Assembly: GCA_963847085.1 (NCBI GenBank)
Contig: CAWJYO010000010.1
Span: 248,001-312,000, forward strand
Length of the DNA: 64,000 nt
Reading direction: 5' to 3'
Source: Ilyomonas sp963847085
Lineage (GTDB): Bacteria; Bacteroidota; Bacteroidia; Chitinophagales; Chitinophagaceae
The first letter of the stretch is position 1, and every line of letters begins with the position of its first letter. The notes under the pieces were generated by a model. The model was not told the DNA's origin. It saw only the letters and a list, made by a program, of their open reading frames with translations, and searched no databases. A program made the position numbers and the translations under genes. Of the stretch, positions 18,222 through 27,649 are shown piece after piece.

Positions 18222-18758
18222 ATGGACAGTATTAACCAGCAACAGCAGGAAGACAATTACAAAGACCTTTCGGGAGATGAAGCAACAAAGAAAATAAAGG
18301 AGCTTACCAACAGCGCAAAAACATGCTTTTTCTGTACACACATTGAAGGTGGCAAGCCATTTTCAACACGACCGATGTCGGTGCAAAAAGTAGATGATGA
18401 AGGCAATTTTTGGTTTCTGAGCGCCAACGACAGTCACAAGAATGAAGAGCTCACAACCAACCATTCGGTGCAGTTGTTATTTCAAGGTTCTTCTTACTCT
18501 GATTTCTTAAATATTTACGGCACGGCAACGGTATCGCAGGATAAAGAAAAAATAAAAGAATTGTGGGAGCCGATTTTAAAAACTTGGTTTACCGAAGGTG
18601 AAGATGATCCTCGCATTTCAGTGATAAAAGTTGAACCGTTGGAAGGTTATTATTGGGATACAAAACACAATGGCGCTGTGGCTTTTGTAAAGCGTGTTGC
18701 CGGTGCTGTTATGGGTAAAACCATTGATGATTCGATTGAAGGAAAGCTGAAAGTTTGA
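18222..18758 (+). CDS. Pyridoxamine 5'-phosphate oxidase-like (general stress protein 26) flavoprotein
   Basis: 178 residues from the ATG at 18222 (MDSINQQQQEDNYKDLSG). The split-barrel FMN-binding fold is shown by KTCFFCTHIEGGKPFSTRPM, GNFWFLSANDSHKNEEL and VQLLFQGSSYSDFLNIYGTA, followed by LWEPILKTWFTEGEDDPRIS and the C-terminal YYWDTKHN. This is the YzzA/GsiB-neighbour type called general stress protein 26, which binds FMN or FAD; no catalytic role is established. It is cytoplasmic and probably monocistronic. A palindromic repeat follows directly. Confidence 0.88.
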   Translation: MDSINQQQQEDNYKDLSGDEATKKIKELTNSAKTCFFCTHIEGGKPFSTRPMSVQKVDDEGNFWFLSANDSHKNEELTTNHSVQLLFQGSSYSDFLNIYGTATVSQDKEKIKELWEPILKTWFTEGEDDPRISVIKVEPLEGYYWDTKHNGAVAFVKRVAGAVMGKTIDDSIEGKLKV

Positions 18759-18768
18759 GATTTGAACT

Positions 18769-18840
18769 GCTAAGACGCAAAGTCGCGAAGGTTTACAAAG
18801 AATACATGATTTAAACTTTGTGTCTTAGCGTTTCTGCGGT
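18769..18840. repeat. GCTAAGACGCAAAG palindromic repeat
   Basis: GCTAAGACGCAAAG at 18769-18782 pairs with CTTTGTGTCTTAGC at 18816-18829 (14 bp, one G-T). Related 'ccacgaag' type elements lie at 43515-43614 and 53890-53985. Confidence 0.75.
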
Positions 18841-18888
18841 TTCACATTTCTATTCATTCAGTAAATAATTTTTAATAAAAACAAAAGC

Positions 18889-19605
18889 ATGAGTAATTTA
18901 TCAAACAAAGTAGCTTATATAACCGGAGGCAGCAAAGGCATTGGTTTTGGAATTGCCCAAATTTTACTAAAGCAAGGAATGCGGGTAGCCATTACAAGCC
19001 GCAACTTAGAAGCCGCCCAAAAAGCAGCGAAACAGTTGAGTGAAGATGAAACAAAAGTATTGGCATTGCAATCAGATGTAAGCTCGATGGAATCGGAAAA
19101 GAAAGCAGTGCAATCTGTAATAAACAAATTTGGTCAGTTGGATGTGTTGGTTGCCAATGCAGGTGTTGGGCATTTTGCAAACATTGAATCTTTAAAAGAA
19201 GAAGAATGGAAAGCCACGATTGATACCAATTTAACCGGCGTGTTCAACAGCGTAAAAGCAAGTTTGGATGCATTGAAAAAAACGAAAGGCTATATCATTA
19301 CCATTGCATCTCTTGCGGGTACTAATTTCTTTGCCAATGGCTCAGCTTATAATGCCAGCAAGTTTGGATTGGTTGGTTTTACACAAGCCATTATGCTCGA
19401 CTTGCGGCAATACGGAATTAAAGTTACTACCATTATGCCTGGCTCCGTAGCAACTCATTTTGACAATCATACACCAACCGAAAAAGATGCCTGGAAAATT
19501 CAACCGGAAGACATTGGACAAATGGTTGCCGATCTATTGAACATGAATCCGCGGACGTTGCCAAGTAAGGTAGAAGTACGACCAACCATACCGGGCAAAT
19601 CATGA
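18889..19605 (+). CDS. SDR family oxidoreductase
   Basis: 238 residues with the classical short-chain dehydrogenase pattern: AYITGGSKGIGFGIAQIL near the start, NAGVGHFANIESL, catalytic Ser in ITIASLAGTNFFANGS and the YNASKFG pair (YxxxK), then MPGSVATHFDNHTPTEKDAW. This resembles the 3-ketoacyl reductase/sepiapterin-type group; the substrate is not known. The leader AATAAAAACAAAAGC precedes the ATG. It stands between a palindromic repeat and an SRPBCC gene, 96 bases apart. Confidence 0.9.
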   Translation: MSNLSNKVAYITGGSKGIGFGIAQILLKQGMRVAITSRNLEAAQKAAKQLSEDETKVLALQSDVSSMESEKKAVQSVINKFGQLDVLVANAGVGHFANIESLKEEEWKATIDTNLTGVFNSVKASLDALKKTKGYIITIASLAGTNFFANGSAYNASKFGLVGFTQAIMLDLRQYGIKVTTIMPGSVATHFDNHTPTEKDAWKIQPEDIGQMVADLLNMNPRTLPSKVEVRPTIPGKS

Positions 19606-19700
19606 TAAAAAAGGTTGTCGCTTATCGCTCTTGATTTGTCGCATTACTACATCATTCAATTGTTTCAATTCACTGATGTTTGCATTACAAAATAATTACA

Positions 19701-20126
19701 ATGGATACACAAAACAGAGAAGTTATTACCGTAGAAACTACCATAAATGCGCCGGTTGAAAAAGTATGGGAATATTTTTCGTTACCAAAGCACATCATGC
19801 AATGGAATAATGCTTCGGATGACTGGTTTACGCCAAGTTCGGAAAACGATTTTAAAGAAGGAGGTAAGTTTGTAAATCGTATGGAAGCAAAAGATGGTTC
19901 CATGGGTTTTGATTTTACCGGCACGTATCAAAAAATTATTCAGAACGAATACATCGAATACTCAATTACAGACGGTAGAATTGTGAAAATAAAATTCGGG
20001 CCCGAAGGTGATGGAACAAAGATTACCGAAAGCTTTGATGCTGAAACTACGAACTCTGCCGACATGCAGAAGCGGGGCTGGCAAAGCATTTTAGACAATT
20101 TTAAAAAGTACACGGAAAGCCACTAA
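19701..20126 (+). CDS. SRPBCC (AHSA1-like) domain protein
   Basis: 141 residues from the ATG at 19701 (MDTQNREVITVETTINAPVE). The AHSA1/SRPBCC signature is present: VEKVWEYFSLPKHIMQWN, GGKFVNRMEAKDGSMGFDFT and TKITESFDAETTNSADMQKR, ending with the helix GWQSILDNFKKYTES. It is a single-domain hydrophobic-ligand fold; members are uncharacterised or act as polyketide-like binding proteins. A strong terminator follows 36 bases after the stop. Confidence 0.88.
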   Translation: MDTQNREVITVETTINAPVEKVWEYFSLPKHIMQWNNASDDWFTPSSENDFKEGGKFVNRMEAKDGSMGFDFTGTYQKIIQNEYIEYSITDGRIVKIKFGPEGDGTKITESFDAETTNSADMQKRGWQSILDNFKKYTESH

Positions 20127-20161
20127 CAACAAGCGTTTGCAATTCAAGGATTATAAAAAAG

Positions 20162-20197
20162 AAAGCCGTCCCGCTACATTGGGACGGCTTTTGTTTT
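20162..20197. terminator. Intrinsic terminator
   Basis: AAAGCCGTCCC pairs with GGGACGGCTTT around an 8-base loop (20162-20192), followed by TGTTTTTG. It ends the SRPBCC gene and also faces the convergent M1 peptidase gene. Confidence 0.88.
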
Positions 20198-20219
20198 TGC
20201 CCATATAATTGAAAGCACA

Positions 20220-21894
20220 TTACTCTTTTGGTTTTTCTTCTACATTAATGTAATACATTTTTTCAATCGCCTCTTTTGTAAACAAAGAGATTTGTTGTTG
20301 AGTAACAGGCGTTGTTTTCCATTGCGTAGTTGGTAATAGTTTTATCGTTGCACCAGTACTGTCTTTTATCACAAGGGGCAAATTAAAACTTGCTACACAG
20401 TTGGTATAATGGTAAGTAGCTTCCTTTTTGTTTTTGCTCAAATAATACTCAAACGTTGGTATTTGTGTGGTGCGCAGGTATTGATCGAACACTTTGCTGT
20501 AATCAAAACCAGCTTGCTGACTGATGTAATTTTCAACCTGTTTTGTGGTAACGGTTTGATGATAAAATGTTTTGTTTAAGTCCACGCAAAATGGCTCTGA
20601 ATTTTTCATCGTTATTCATGCTGTGCCTGATGGCATGAAGCATATTGCCGCCTTTGTAATACATGTCGCCGCTGCCTTCTGCATTTACGCCATAATGTGC
20701 AATGATGGGCTTGTTGTTTTGAATGTGCTTTCGGATGCCCACATTGTATTCGTTGCCTGCTTCTTTGCCATAATAATAATCAATAAACAAAGTTTCGCTG
20801 TAATTGGTAAAGCCTTCGTGTATCCACATGTCAGCCAAATCTTTCGAAGTAACATTATTGGCAAACCATTCATGTCCGCTTTCATGCACAATAATAAAAT
20901 CCCATTTCAAACCCCAGCCTGTTCCCGATAAATCTCTGCCCAAATAACCATTCATATACTTGTTGCCATAAGCTGTTGCGCTTTGGTGTTCCATGCCCAA
21001 ATGCGGCGCATCAACCAGCTTATAACCATCTTCATAAAACGGGTATGGGCCCATCCAATATTCAAACGCTTTCAGCATGCGGTTTACATCCGGCAAACTG
21101 TGTTCTTTTGCTCGTTGCTCATTGTAATCCAATACCCAAAGGTTCACATCCAGGTTGCCTTTTTCGCCTTTATATACTTCACCAAAATTCACATACTTGC
21201 CTATGTAAGGAATGATGAGATAATTGTTGATGGGATTGACAACGCTCCATGTGTAAGATGTAGTGCTATCTCCGTTTTCATGCTTGGTAGTAAGCCTTCC
21301 GTTACCTACTGCAACAAGGCTATCTGCAACGGTTATCGTAAGAGATGCACCATTGTCTGGCTCATCACTTTGAATGTCTTTGCAGGGATACCAAACGCTC
21401 GCACCCAAGTCCCTGGCAGGCAACCGACATCCATGGCCTGCCCAACGAATCTTTTGTCCAGATCCAGCCACCATCCCACGGAGGACGCACCGCTTCGCGC
21501 GGCTTGCCATGATAGTAAATAGTAATGTTTTCTTTTGCTCCATTTTCTTGTTGAATGTGTCTTCACTAAACAAACATTTTCAGCTTGCTTGAACGGCAAT
21601 GATTGTTGATGATTGAACACAATACTGTCAATTATCATTGGTTGCTGCAAATCAATTTGCATTGTATCAGGATGTTGTTTTTGCACTATTTTATAAGTGA
21701 TGACATTACTGCCCGAAATTGTTTTTGCTTCATAGTTTGGAGTAACCGAAATATCATATCGCAACACATCCCACCAGGTACGGTTTGGCGTTTAAGCTGC
21801 CGCGAAGCGTATCGGCATGAGTAAAGCTTTCATGCTTCTGCGCAAAGCCAAGAGAAGTGATAAAAATGAAGCAAAACAAAAAGAAGTTTTTCAT
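20220..21894 (-). pseudogene. M1 family aminopeptidase-like metallopeptidase, four +1 frameshifts
   Basis: The gene starts at the ATG complementary to 21892-21894, with signal peptide MKNFFLFCFIFITSLGFAQK. Four one-base insertions break the frame: CC/GG near 21782 (expected KRTWWDVLRYD), near 21558 (expected QQENGAKENITIYYHGKPRE), GGG near 21404-21406 (expected CQGLGASVWYPCKD) and AAA near 20575-20577 (expected RGLNKTFYHQTV). Corrected, the protein is about 556 residues and keeps HESGHEWFANN...WIHEGFTNYSE, the M1 zinc site with its third glutamate, and GMEHQSATAYGN, the substrate motif. It would be a secreted or periplasmic aminopeptidase. The catalytic core is intact, so errors in the read are more likely than decay, but that is not proven. 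Confidence 0.85.
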
Positions 21895-22078
21895 TCGATA
21901 AAAATAGGGAAGATGAGGAGAGATGATTGATGAAAAGAGTTGTCATAATTCCGTAGCTCACAGCTATTGTTAGGAAGAAAATGACGCGAAACTGCATTTC
22001 ATTGTAAGCCGCCAAGTTGATCGCTTCTTTCATTGACATAGTTTGTAGCATTTATTTTTGCGGCTGCAACATCACTTC

Positions 22079-22660
22079 ATGCAGCAAAACAAACTCATCA
22101 TTATTACAGCTCCTTCGGGAGCGGGTAAAACGTCTATCACCCGTTTTTTATTACAGAAATATCCTGCGCTCTCCTTTTCCATTTCGGCTACCACGCGCAG
22201 CCCGCGTGGCAACGAACAGCATGGCGTGGACTATTATTTTATTAGCATACCGCAGTTTCAGCAACACATACAGAACAACGATTTTGTAGAATGGGAAATG
22301 GTGTACGAAGGAAAATATTATGGCACATTAAAAGGCGAAACAGAGCGTATTTGGAACGAAAACAAAACGCCTTTGCTCGATATTGATGTGCAGGGCGCAA
22401 TCCATGTGCAGCAACAGTTTCCGGGCGCATCGTTATCAATATTTATTAAGCCGCCATCGGTTGATGTATTGCGCAGGCGGTTGCAAAAACGTGGTACTGA
22501 AACAGAAGAAAGCATTGCTACAAGACTTGGCAAAGCGGCTTACGAATTATCATTTGCCCATGCGTTTGATGCGGTAATTGTAAATGATGATTTTGAAGTT
22601 GCCTGTACTGATACTGAAGAGGTGATTCAGCAATTTTTGGGCGATGCTTTGCAGAGATAA
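22079..22660 (+). CDS. gmk: Guanylate kinase
   Basis: 193 residues from the ATG at 22079 (MQQNKLIIITAPSGAGKTS); an earlier in-frame start is unlikely because it precedes the P-loop by too much. Walker A is APSGAGKTS at 11-19. The guanylate kinase signature follows: FSISATTRSPRGNEQHGVDY, then NNDFVEWEMVYEGKYYGTLK, LLDIDVQGAIHVQQQFPGAS, and the lid with RLQKRGTETEESIATRLGKA. It converts GMP and ATP to GDP and ADP in the cytoplasm and is essential in nucleotide synthesis. The TIGR02757 gene follows closely. Confidence 0.96.
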   Translation: MQQNKLIIITAPSGAGKTSITRFLLQKYPALSFSISATTRSPRGNEQHGVDYYFISIPQFQQHIQNNDFVEWEMVYEGKYYGTLKGETERIWNENKTPLLDIDVQGAIHVQQQFPGASLSIFIKPPSVDVLRRRLQKRGTETEESIATRLGKAAYELSFAHAFDAVIVNDDFEVACTDTEEVIQQFLGDALQR

Positions 22661-22780
22661 TCAAGATGAATATTGAATAAGTTAGATTGGAATATTGTTG
22701 CAAAAGCAAACTGTTTTCTTCATCAATATCTCACATATCCCAAACATCTTATCTATCTCAGTTCAGACAATAATTTTACC

Positions 22781-23562
22781 TTGACAAACAACGATATTTC
22801 ATTCAAAGAATTCCTCGACGGTAAAGTGGCGCAATACAATGTGCCATCGTTCATTCCATACGACCCTATTTCAATTCCGCACCTTTTTTCTAAACAACAA
22901 GACATTGAAATTGCTGCTTTTTTTGCTGCCGTTTTTGCCTGGGGTAACCGCACTACTATTATCAACAAATCGCGTGAACTGATGAAAGGAATGGATGATG
23001 CACCACACGATTTTGTGTTGCATCATACCGCTAACGATTTGAATGCTTTGCTGCGATTTAAGCATCGCACATTCAACGCAACTGATTTGTTGTATTTTAT
23101 TCATTTTTTACATTATCATTATCAACATCACAACAGCTTGGAAGCCGCATTCACACTGCATTTGACTAACGATGAAGACAATACGATTGAACAAGCCCTG
23201 ATTTGTTTTCACCGATATTTTTTTTCGATGGAAGATGCGCCGCCCGCACCAAAAAGCACATTGCTACGCCCGAAAAAGGTTCGAACTGCAAACGGCTGAA
23301 TATGTTTTTACGATGGATGGTTAGGAAAGACAATTACGGTGTTGATTTTGGTATTTGGAACGAATTAAAACCATCTCAATTGATATGTCCGGTTGATGTG
23401 CATGTAGCGCGCGTGGCAAAGCGATTCAATCTTTTACAGCGGACTCAAACAGATTGGAAAGCGGCGGTTGAATTGACCCAATATCTGCGCACTTTGGATG
23501 CTGCTGATCCGGTGAAATATGATTTTGCTTTGTTTGGTCTGGGCGTGATTGAAAAATATTAG
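22781..23562 (+). pseudogene. TIGR02757 family protein, frameshifted
   Basis: The TIGR02757/DUF2400 family is a conserved Bacteroidota protein of unknown function. Recognisable parts are FKEFLDGKVAQYNVPSFIPY, DPISIPHLFSKQQDIEIAAF, FFAAVFAWGNRTTIINKSRE and, after the break, CKRLNMFLRWMVRKDNYGVD with CPVDVHVARVAKRF. The frame is lost near 23246-23250 at GCCGCCCGCACC; the expected sequence is DAPPRTKKHIATPEKGS, restored by one extra C in the C run (a deletion of one base from CCCC). The start is uncertain: the TTG at 22781 fits the family, while an open frame extends to 22673 through AT-rich sequence. It follows gmk. Confidence 0.8.
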
Positions 23563-23719
23563 CGAAAGAAACAGGAATCAAGTAACAAGATACAAGTAAC
23601 AGAATTAAGAGTAAGGTTCAATGGAAAACAAGGCATTAGAAATGCCTGAAGTTTAATAAAGTTTTTTTAAGTTAGTGTTTTATTTTGTGTTTTGAAGTTC
23701 GATAAAAACAACAGCTCTT

Positions 23720-24200
23720 ATGAAAATCGCTTCTCTCATTGCGCAACATTTAATTGATGCTCACGAAGGCAATAACTGGACAGAAGTTAGTGTTGCCGAT
23801 GTGTTGAAAGACCTGACATTGGAAGAAGCGATTATACTTACTTCGGCCTCGCCTAATACCATTGCTTCGCTGTTGCAACACATCACTTACTGGAACCGTG
23901 TAATGGTGCAACGAATAGCGGGATACAACGTAACCATTGATGAGCACAATGGGTTTGATTTGCCCTATTTGCAAACTGAAGACGACTGGCTTCAATTGCA
24001 ACTTGATAACAACATTTCATCGCACGAGTTGGCAGTTGCTATGGTTCGTTTTGATGATGCCAAACTGGAAGAACCATTGGTTGACGGCGGCTCATCAGCT
24101 TATAAAAACATGCAGGGTGCGGTTGAGCATGTGCTATTACCATTTGGGCCAAATGATGATTTTGAAAAAACTAATCAAAACAAAAAGAGGAGCTGATTGA
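23720..24200 (+). pseudogene. DinB family protein, +1 frameshift near the 3' end
   Basis: DinB/YfiT-type four-helix bundle proteins bind a metal through three histidines and include bacillithiol transferases; most are uncharacterised. Motifs: SLIAQHLIDAHEGNNWTEVS, NTIASLLQHITYWNRVMVQR and DDWLQLQLDNNISSHELAVA. Near 24135 GTGCTATTACC contains an extra T: without it the frame reads EHVHYHLGQMMILKKLIKTK and ends at a TGA at 24198-24200, the HxxxH-type third helix expected of the family. As written it stops at 24196 in another frame with an unrelated tail (LPFGPNDDFEK). A leader ATAAAAACAACAGC precedes the ATG. Confidence 0.8.
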
Positions 24201-24220
24201 ATGGCTCCTCTTTTTGTTTT
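24183..24220. terminator. Intrinsic terminator
   Basis: AAAGAGGAGC (24184-24193) pairs with GGCTCCTCTTT (24203-24213) around a short loop; on the plus strand TTTGTTTTTT follows. It overlaps the end of the DinB gene and serves the convergent M16 gene as well. Confidence 0.8.
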
Positions 24221-24239
24221 TTAGTTTTTGCCTATATTT

Positions 24240-25604
24240 TTAATTCACTTTCCTATCTAAAATCACTTCAGGCGCTTTAGCTGGTTTTGGTGTGTTGGTT
24301 GACTGTGTAAACAGCTTTGCATTAGCTTTTGCCGGATCGCCCTGATACACCCAGGTAATGTTGGTAATGTATTTATCAAACACTTTTGAAACATCCTGCG
24401 GCGTTACTTTTTTCAAATCATCATTCATCGTTATTGACCGGCGCCAGTTGTTGTGCAGCACTTCGTTGGCTACCAGTGAAGAAGCCTGCGCATCATTGGT
24501 TTCCTGCTTGTAATAAAAGGAAGTTATATACGTTGTTTTCATGTTTTTTACTTCTTCCGGCGTAAAGCCTTCCTTCTTTGTTTTGTCAATCAATTTTGTC
24601 ATCACACCAATGTATTTGTTAGGATCGGTGGTTGAAACTACGATGTTGGAAGAAGGCGATGTGCCACCATCAAAATAAGTGTAAGGCGCATACGATAAAC
24701 CGTTGTTGGTTCTTACTTCTAAAAACTGGCGATCGTAAAAAATGCGCATGGCCAACTGAAAAGCATTGTAGTCTTTTGTGCCTGGCAAAGGCGCACTTGT
24801 TACACCTTGGATGTAGTTGGTAGCAAGCTCTTTCTTTTGCGATATAAAACTGTTTTGAGCTGGTGTGTACGTTGTTTTTGCCAGCATAAATGGTTTACCT
24901 TGCGGAACGTTCGCCAGCATTGAACCGATTTTATCTTTTAACACAGCGCTGTCAATATCGCCAACTACAACAATCACCATTCTTCCTTTCGTTAAGATTG
25001 ATTGGTAATAGTTTTTGGTTTCATCAGCCGTAAGTTTATCTACTGTTGCTTCAGATCCTTCGGGCGATTTTGCATAACTCTTTCCTTTGAAGGCTGTTTC
25101 TTTTGCTAATTTTTGTATTGCATAATCGGGCTGCGATGCCTGCGCTTTTAGATTGTTGATTGCATCCTGTTTAATGCGGTCGAACTCTTTCGCATCAAAG
25201 CGCGGCTTTGTTAATGCATCAGCATATAAAGGCCACACAACATCAAAGTCACTTTTAATGCAGTTCATAGCAAACGAAGAATAATCCATACCTGTGTTGC
25301 CATATACTTGTGCGCTTACTTTGTCTAATTTGTTTTTAAAGCTATTTTTATCATCGTTGACAGTACCACATTCGGTGAGTGCATTCATGGCCAGGCTTTC
25401 AATGCCAGCTTTATCAGCAGCATAATTTTGCACGCCACCTTTCAATACAGTCCGTACAACTACAATATCATTTCCGCCGGGTTGCACTATTACTTTTACG
25501 CCGTTTACATTCATTTCGTAAGGCTGTGCTGTTTGTGAAAATGCACCACTTTGCATACTGAAAATTGTGATAAAAACAAAGGCATATTTGAAAAGAGTTT
25601 TCAT
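24240..25604 (-). CDS. M16-type peptidase-like protein, catalytically degenerate partner
   Basis: 454 residues with signal peptide MKTLFKYAFVFITIFSMQSG. It has the M16 fold (VNGVKVIVQPGGNDIVVVRT; YFDGGTSPSSNIVVSTTDPN; the C-terminal KVTPQDVSKVFDKYITNITW) but the zinc motif region is GIESLAMNALTECGT in place of HxxEH, so the His and Glu ligands are missing. Two-gene M16B systems pair an active and an inactive chain; the active partner lies 24 bases upstream on the same strand (25629-26984). The complex would act in the periplasm, possibly on small peptides. Confidence 0.9.
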   Translation of the reverse strand: MKTLFKYAFVFITIFSMQSGAFSQTAQPYEMNVNGVKVIVQPGGNDIVVVRTVLKGGVQNYAADKAGIESLAMNALTECGTVNDDKNSFKNKLDKVSAQVYGNTGMDYSSFAMNCIKSDFDVVWPLYADALTKPRFDAKEFDRIKQDAINNLKAQASQPDYAIQKLAKETAFKGKSYAKSPEGSEATVDKLTADETKNYYQSILTKGRMVIVVVGDIDSAVLKDKIGSMLANVPQGKPFMLAKTTYTPAQNSFISQKKELATNYIQGVTSAPLPGTKDYNAFQLAMRIFYDRQFLEVRTNNGLSYAPYTYFDGGTSPSSNIVVSTTDPNKYIGVMTKLIDKTKKEGFTPEEVKNMKTTYITSFYYKQETNDAQASSLVANEVLHNNWRRSITMNDDLKKVTPQDVSKVFDKYITNITWVYQGDPAKANAKLFTQSTNTPKPAKAPEVILDRKVN

Positions 25605-25628
25605 ACAATGATTTTTATAAAGGATAAA

Positions 25629-26984
25629 TTATGGTTTAAAAAATGAAGCAGCATTGACGTTTTTATTCATATCAGGACTGATAATCATGCCCGCTACATA
25701 AGGCTTTCCTGCGATGTATTTAGTGATATATGATTGAATATCCTCGCGGGTTATTTTCGAGCAGTTATCAATATAATTGGTGCCAAAGCCAAGCGATGCG
25801 CTGCACCAATAGTAAGTAGCCTGGCTGGCTAAGGAGGATGGCTTTTCCATTTGCCGGATGTAATTGCGGCGCATGACATCCTTTGCAGTTTGCAACTGTT
25901 CATCTGTAAAATAATCGGGACTATTCCACATCGCAATTTGTTTATCCACTTCTTCCTTGCACTCTTTTAGTTTATTCGGGTTGGGTATTAAAAAGATGTT
26001 TATAGGCCCTACATGACTTAAGGTTTGATAACTAACATTGGCAGCCGTTGCCAAACCTTTATCCACCAATGCCTGCTGCCATTTCGATGAATTTAAACCA
26101 AGAATAGTTGAGAACACATCCGCTGCAATAGTAGCTGCTGAATCGTGCGGATAATCGGGGCCTTGCCACCAGTACATTTCGTAAGGCGTTTGCGCAATGG
26201 TTGATTCTTTTATAAAATAATCGGTTTGGGCAACGGGTGCAAAATCGGGTATGGGATATTTGGTTTGCGGATCGAAGCCACTGCTTTCCCAATCGCCGTA
26301 AATGTTCTGGGCAAGCGCAAACGCATCATCGTGTTTAACATCGCCATCAATTACTAAAATCGAATTGTTAGGAACATAATATTTGCCTTTAATAACCATC
26401 ATCTTTTCAGGTGTTGCCGTATTGATGATGTTATGATCGCCAATCGGATTTTTTCTTGTCATTAAATCCCCCCACAATTTCTTTTGACAGGCATACCAAA
26501 GCTGAAATCCCGGGTCGCTTTCTGCACGCTGAAATTCGCCATCCACTACCGGTCTTTCTTTCTGCATATCTTCTACACGGTAGATGGGAAACCGGATGCA
26601 GGCATTCATAAATTTTAAACCTGCTTCCAGGCTGTCTTTATCAAACGTAAAAAAATAATTTACTCTTTCTTCTCCGGTGGTTCCGTTCCAGATGGCACCT
26701 AATTCCTGTGTTCTTTTCAGCAGTTTTTCCTGTGTAGGATAATCGCGGTTGGCTTTAAAAAACATGTGTTCAAACAAGTGCGAAAGCCCGCTGTATTCAG
26801 GGCCTTCCGTGTAGGCGCCGTTCTTTACAGCAATCTCAATGGTAGCAAGCGGTACTTTGTTGTTTTCAATCACTAAAACCTCAAGCCCGTTGTTCATTTT
26901 CTTCCAGAAATAATTATCGGGCAATTTAGGCTGGGCAAACGCTGCAATAGGAAGCAGCAGCAATAACCATTTACAAAATTTCAT
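25629..26984 (-). CDS. M16B zinc peptidase, active subunit
   Basis: 451 residues with signal peptide MKFCKWLLLLLPIAAFAQPK. The inverted zinc motif HLFEH (within SGLSHLFEHMFFKANRDYP, about residues 74-78) and the downstream glutamate in GTTGEERVNYFFTFDKDSLE match the M16 pattern. The protein covers one M16 unit (N- and C-halves), as in bacterial M16B peptidases that pair with a partner. The partner with a degenerate site is the next gene, 24 bases downstream, so the two probably form one periplasmic heterodimer translated from one mRNA. Confidence 0.93.
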   Translation of the reverse strand: MKFCKWLLLLLPIAAFAQPKLPDNYFWKKMNNGLEVLVIENNKVPLATIEIAVKNGAYTEGPEYSGLSHLFEHMFFKANRDYPTQEKLLKRTQELGAIWNGTTGEERVNYFFTFDKDSLEAGLKFMNACIRFPIYRVEDMQKERPVVDGEFQRAESDPGFQLWYACQKKLWGDLMTRKNPIGDHNIINTATPEKMMVIKGKYYVPNNSILVIDGDVKHDDAFALAQNIYGDWESSGFDPQTKYPIPDFAPVAQTDYFIKESTIAQTPYEMYWWQGPDYPHDSAATIAADVFSTILGLNSSKWQQALVDKGLATAANVSYQTLSHVGPINIFLIPNPNKLKECKEEVDKQIAMWNSPDYFTDEQLQTAKDVMRRNYIRQMEKPSSLASQATYYWCSASLGFGTNYIDNCSKITREDIQSYITKYIAGKPYVAGMIISPDMNKNVNAASFFKP

Positions 26985-27055
26985 AGTGATACAGTTATCA
27001 GTTTTGTTAATGAAGTAAATTAAAAGTAAATAATTAATACAATAGAAGCAATTAT

Positions 27056-27556
27056 TTAATCGGTAGTATTGCTTTGTGTGTGGTCGGCATTTTTAATTTG
27101 TTTGATAGCTTGTTGTGCCAGCGCCGGTTCATAACCTTTTTGTAGCAAATAGCTCATTGCTTTAGCTTGTTTGGCTATGTAATGCTCGCCATTTAATTGC
27201 TGCCATTTGCCTTCGGCAAGCCGTTGCAGCGTGCGGCTGTAATCTTCATCTGGTATGGCTTTCATCGCTTTGTTGATGTTGTAGGAACTCACGCCTTTTT
27301 GCCGAAGCTCATACATGATTTTTATTTTGCCCCAATTCTTCATTCTAAACTTTCCACCCGCAAATAGTTCGGCAAAACGTTCTTCATTCAGGTAGTCTTC
27401 TTCAATGGCTTTCGACAGTAGTTCCTCTACTTCAGCCTTATACAAACCAAAGCCATACAGCTTTTGTTTCACTTCGCTGTGGCTGCGTTCCTGATAAGCG
27501 CAATAATGTTTTATTTTTTGCCAGGCTTGTTCTTTGGTTAAGCGTTTTGAAATCAT
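27056..27556 (-). CDS. recX: RecX family regulatory protein
   Basis: 166 residues from the ATG complementary to 27554-27556 (MISKRLTKEQAWQKIKHYCA). The family pattern is KIKHYCAYQERSHSEVKQKL, then AIEEDYLNEERFAELFAGGK, KIKIMYELRQKGVSSYNI and a C-terminal LAEGKWQQL...KAMSYLLQKGYEPALA, three tandem helical modules. RecX limits RecA filament formation in the cytoplasm. The short length is usual for Bacteroidota RecX. The gene is divergent from tilS with a gap of about 93 bases, so their promoters share that spacer. Confidence 0.9.
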   Translation of the reverse strand: MISKRLTKEQAWQKIKHYCAYQERSHSEVKQKLYGFGLYKAEVEELLSKAIEEDYLNEERFAELFAGGKFRMKNWGKIKIMYELRQKGVSSYNINKAMKAIPDEDYSRTLQRLAEGKWQQLNGEHYIAKQAKAMSYLLQKGYEPALAQQAIKQIKNADHTQSNTTD

Positions 27557-27649
27557 TGTAAAATATAACTCTTTAAAGATAAAACATTCGTTGTTTTTGT
27601 TACTTATCAAAGCAAAGTTTAACAACCTTCCTTTCTTTATTTTTACCGA

